A stretch of 6,800 nt of DNA from Clostridia bacterium (GTDB lineage Bacteria; Bacillota; Clostridia; Oscillospirales; CAG-272). Shown piece after piece: positions 5,059-6,800 of the stretch. The DNA is taken from NCBI GenBank assembly GCA_017624795.1, contig JAGAMJ010000166.1, positions 1 through 6,800 on the forward strand. Direction: 5' to 3'. Under the pieces are notes generated by a model. That model worked only from the letters and a program-made list of their open reading frames with translations. It searched no databases and was not told the DNA's origin. The first letter of the stretch is position 1. Each line of letters starts with the position of its first letter. The position numbers and the translations under genes were made by a program.

Positions 5059-5978
5059 TGCATCTGATCGATTTTCACTGCGATACCCCTGTTGAGCTGT
5101 ATAAAAAGCAAGCTTGCCTTGCAAAAAACGATCTGATGGTCGACCTTAAAAAAGCAAGTGCTTTTCAGTCATACACACAGCTTGCCGCCGTCTTTTATCC
5201 GCCGCAGCTGCCAAACGCGGACGGTATGCACTACGTTCGGTCTGTGTTAGAATATCTGGAACAAGCGGGCGCCTTGATCATTGGCTCTCGCGATGCCATG
5301 CAGCGCTCGATCGCAAGCGGAGCTGCCGCTTTTATCCCATGTATTGAGGACGCCCGTGTTCTCAACGGCGATTTGCATAATGTGACCGAGCTTTTCGCGC
5401 TCGGTGTTCGCTTCGCGACGCTCTTGTGGCGCGATGAGAGCATCATCGGCGGCGCTTGGAACACCAATGTTGGGCTGACATCTTTTGGAAAGAAAGCTGT
5501 GATCCGTTTTCTTGAAGCAGGCATTACCGTTGATGCTTCTCACGCCTCTGTTTCGTCCTTTCACGATATGTCGGCACTGTGTAAGGCATATCAAAAGCCG
5601 CTTGTTGCAACGCATTCCAACGCCTTTTCTGTGACGCCGCACAGGCGAAATCTCACAGACGGGCAAATTCGCACGATCGCCTTATCCGGCGGCGTGATCG
5701 GAGTGAATCTTTATCCCCCGTTTCTCACTTCCCAAACGCAGGCAACGCTAAATCACGTAATGGCACACATACGCCATTTGATGCGCGTAGGCGGTGAGGA
5801 ATGTGTCGTTCTTGGCTCGGATCTTGATGGTGTTGACGCGCTTCCCCGTTCCATTTTTGACGTAAGCAACCTTTCCTTGCTTACAAATACCATGAAAAAA
5901 AGCGGTTTTACCGCAAGGCAGACCGACCGATTTTTCTTTGAAAACGGTCACCGCTTTCTTATAGAAAATCTACCCTAA
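5058..5978 (+). CDS. Membrane dipeptidase-type (M19) metallopeptidase
   Basis: The 306-residue product is a member of peptidase family M19 (renal/membrane dipeptidase family), TIM-barrel enzymes that usually hydrolyse dipeptides with two zinc ions. Likely metal ligands, assigned by motif, are His7 and Asp9 (DFHCDT), Glu97 (PCIEDAR), His162 (DASHAS) and His186 (ATHSNA). Asp255 lies in GSDLDG (253-258). RRNLTDGQI (196-204) and SGGVIGVN (210-217) are also family segments. There is no signal peptide or lipobox, so a cytoplasmic enzyme is expected despite the family name. The ATG overlaps the yraN stop by one base and has no clear Shine-Dalgarno sequence, again suggesting coupling. It may recycle dipeptides, possibly with D-residues or from peptidoglycan; the substrate is not shown by sequence. 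The gap to thrC is 17 bases. Confidence 0.92.
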   Translation: MHLIDFHCDTPVELYKKQACLAKNDLMVDLKKASAFQSYTQLAAVFYPPQLPNADGMHYVRSVLEYLEQAGALIIGSRDAMQRSIASGAAAFIPCIEDARVLNGDLHNVTELFALGVRFATLLWRDESIIGGAWNTNVGLTSFGKKAVIRFLEAGITVDASHASVSSFHDMSALCKAYQKPLVATHSNAFSVTPHRRNLTDGQIRTIALSGGVIGVNLYPPFLTSQTQATLNHVMAHIRHLMRVGGEECVVLGSDLDGVDALPRSIFDVSNLSLLTNTMKKSGFTARQTDRFFFENGHRFLIENLP

Positions 5979-5981
5979 AAC

Positions 5982-5988
5982 AAAGGAG
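5982..5988 (+). promoter_or_regulatory. Ribosome binding site of thrC
   Basis: AAAGGAG lies seven bases before ATG 5996, in the 17-base gap after the dipeptidase stop. Unlike the two genes before it, thrC thus has its own strong initiation site. No promoter or terminator fits in the gap. Confidence 0.85.
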
Positions 5989-5995
5989 CTTTATT

Positions 5996-6800
5996 ATGAA
6001 ATTTCAAAGCACACGCGACGCTGGCGCCGCAAAATTTTCCGCAGCACAGGTCATCAAGCAAGGACTTGCCGCCGACGGCGGCTTGTTTGTCCCCGAATCG
6101 ATCCCCACGCTGACAGCAGATGAGATCGAAGCGCTTCGCGCAGCGGATTACCCCCAGAGAGCCGCTAAAATTCTGGGCAAGTTTTTAACCGATTACACCG
6201 AGGAGGAGCTGCTTGTGGACTGCCGTGCCGCATATGCCCCCACCTCCTTTGTCGGCGGTGCTGCACCGCTTGTCGCTTTGGACGATACGATCCACAGCTT
6301 GGAGCTTTGGCACGGCCCGACTGCCGCCTTTAAGGATATGGCGTTGCAGATCATGCCGCGTCTGCTTTCCCGTGCGCTGACAAAAACGGGCGAGGAGCGC
6401 ACCGCGCTGATCCTGGTCGCAACATCGGGCGACACGGGCAAAGCCGCTTTGGAGGGCTATAAGGATATTGACCGCATCAAGATCGCAGTGTTTTATCCCG
6501 TAGACGGCGTCAGCCGCGTCCAAAAGCTGCAAATGCAGACGCAGACCGGTGACAACGTTTACGTTTGTGCTATCAACGGCAATTTTGATGACGCGCAAAC
6601 CGGTGTTAAGAGGATCTTCTCTGACGAAGATGCCGCCAAATACCTTGATGAAAAGGGCTATTTCTTCTCTTCCGCCAACTCGATCAACTGGGGTCGCCTT
6701 GCACCGCAGATCGTCTATTACGTATCGGCATACTGCGACCTTTTGAATGCGGGCAAGCTGAAAATGGGCGAAAAGATGAACGTGACCGTTCCCACGGGTA
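5996..6800 (+). CDS. thrC: Threonine synthase (3' end beyond window)
   Basis: Threonine synthase is a PLP enzyme that converts O-phosphohomoserine to threonine, the last step of the pathway. The frame is open from ATG 5996 to the window end, giving 268 codons of an expected 450-500. The N-terminal domain is present: STRDAG (5-10), the ADGGLFVPE segment (26-34), and the PLP-lysine motif HGPTAAFKDMALQ (106-118), with Lys113 as the Schiff-base residue. The phosphate-binding ATSGDTGKAA is at 142-151 and SANSINWGRLAPQ follows downstream. The final VTVPTG is the start of the conserved PTGNFG-type segment. The form is the longer bacterial/fungal type, by its N-terminal segment. It closes a run of co-directional genes that begins with an ApgM-type candidate homoserine kinase, so both late threonine steps may be encoded together. 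Confidence 0.97.
   Translation, partial: MKFQSTRDAGAAKFSAAQVIKQGLAADGGLFVPESIPTLTADEIEALRAADYPQRAAKILGKFLTDYTEEELLVDCRAAYAPTSFVGGAAPLVALDDTIHSLELWHGPTAAFKDMALQIMPRLLSRALTKTGEERTALILVATSGDTGKAALEGYKDIDRIKIAVFYPVDGVSRVQKLQMQTQTGDNVYVCAINGNFDDAQTGVKRIFSDEDAAKYLDEKGYFFSSANSINWGRLAPQIVYYVSAYCDLLNAGKLKMGEKMNVTVPTG

Overview
The window looks like a chromosomal stretch from a spore-forming member of the Firmicutes, probably class Clostridia. The evidence is a SpoIIID sporulation regulator at the left edge, strong AGGAGG-type ribosome binding sites, and a lepB-rbgA-rnhB-yraN cassette typical of this phylum. Genes are moderate in GC. The two main intergenic stretches are markedly AT-rich. There is no sign of phage, transposon, CRISPR, tRNA or rRNA.

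Layout. (1) Bases 1-254 hold the 3' part of spoIIID. (2) Bases 255-777 are a 523-base AT-rich spacer with no convincing plus-strand gene. It carries several short perfect inverted repeats, a minus-strand nine-codon ORF behind a good Shine-Dalgarno sequence, and, at its right end, a strong sigma-A promoter. (3) Bases 778-1197 encode a stand-alone flavodoxin-fold-like protein of unknown function, bounded by its own promoter and a strong intrinsic terminator (1209-1250). (4) From about 1285 a second promoter drives a tightly packed run of seven plus-strand genes to the right edge, with gaps of 17 bases or less, or overlaps: an archaeal-type phosphoglycerate mutase-family protein (putative homoserine kinase), lepB, rbgA, rnhB, yraN, an M19-type dipeptidase and thrC (cut off by the window end).

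How the genes fit together. The first and last genes of the run plausibly form a threonine pair. The ApgM-family protein is a candidate homoserine kinase replacing ThrB, and ThrC converts O-phosphohomoserine to threonine. Between them sit genes for protein secretion (lepB), 50S ribosome maturation (rbgA), RNA removal from RNA:DNA hybrids (rnhB), a conserved nuclease-fold protein (yraN) and peptide turnover (dipeptidase). The start/stop overlaps from rbgA to the dipeptidase imply translational coupling.

Most of the window is ordinary conserved housekeeping. I do not see a clear new multi-gene system. The points most worth a second look are the ApgM-type kinase in one operon with thrC, the structured AT-rich spacer with its minus-strand mini-ORF, the uncharacterised flavodoxin-like gene, and the altered G4 (NKxD) motif in RbgA.
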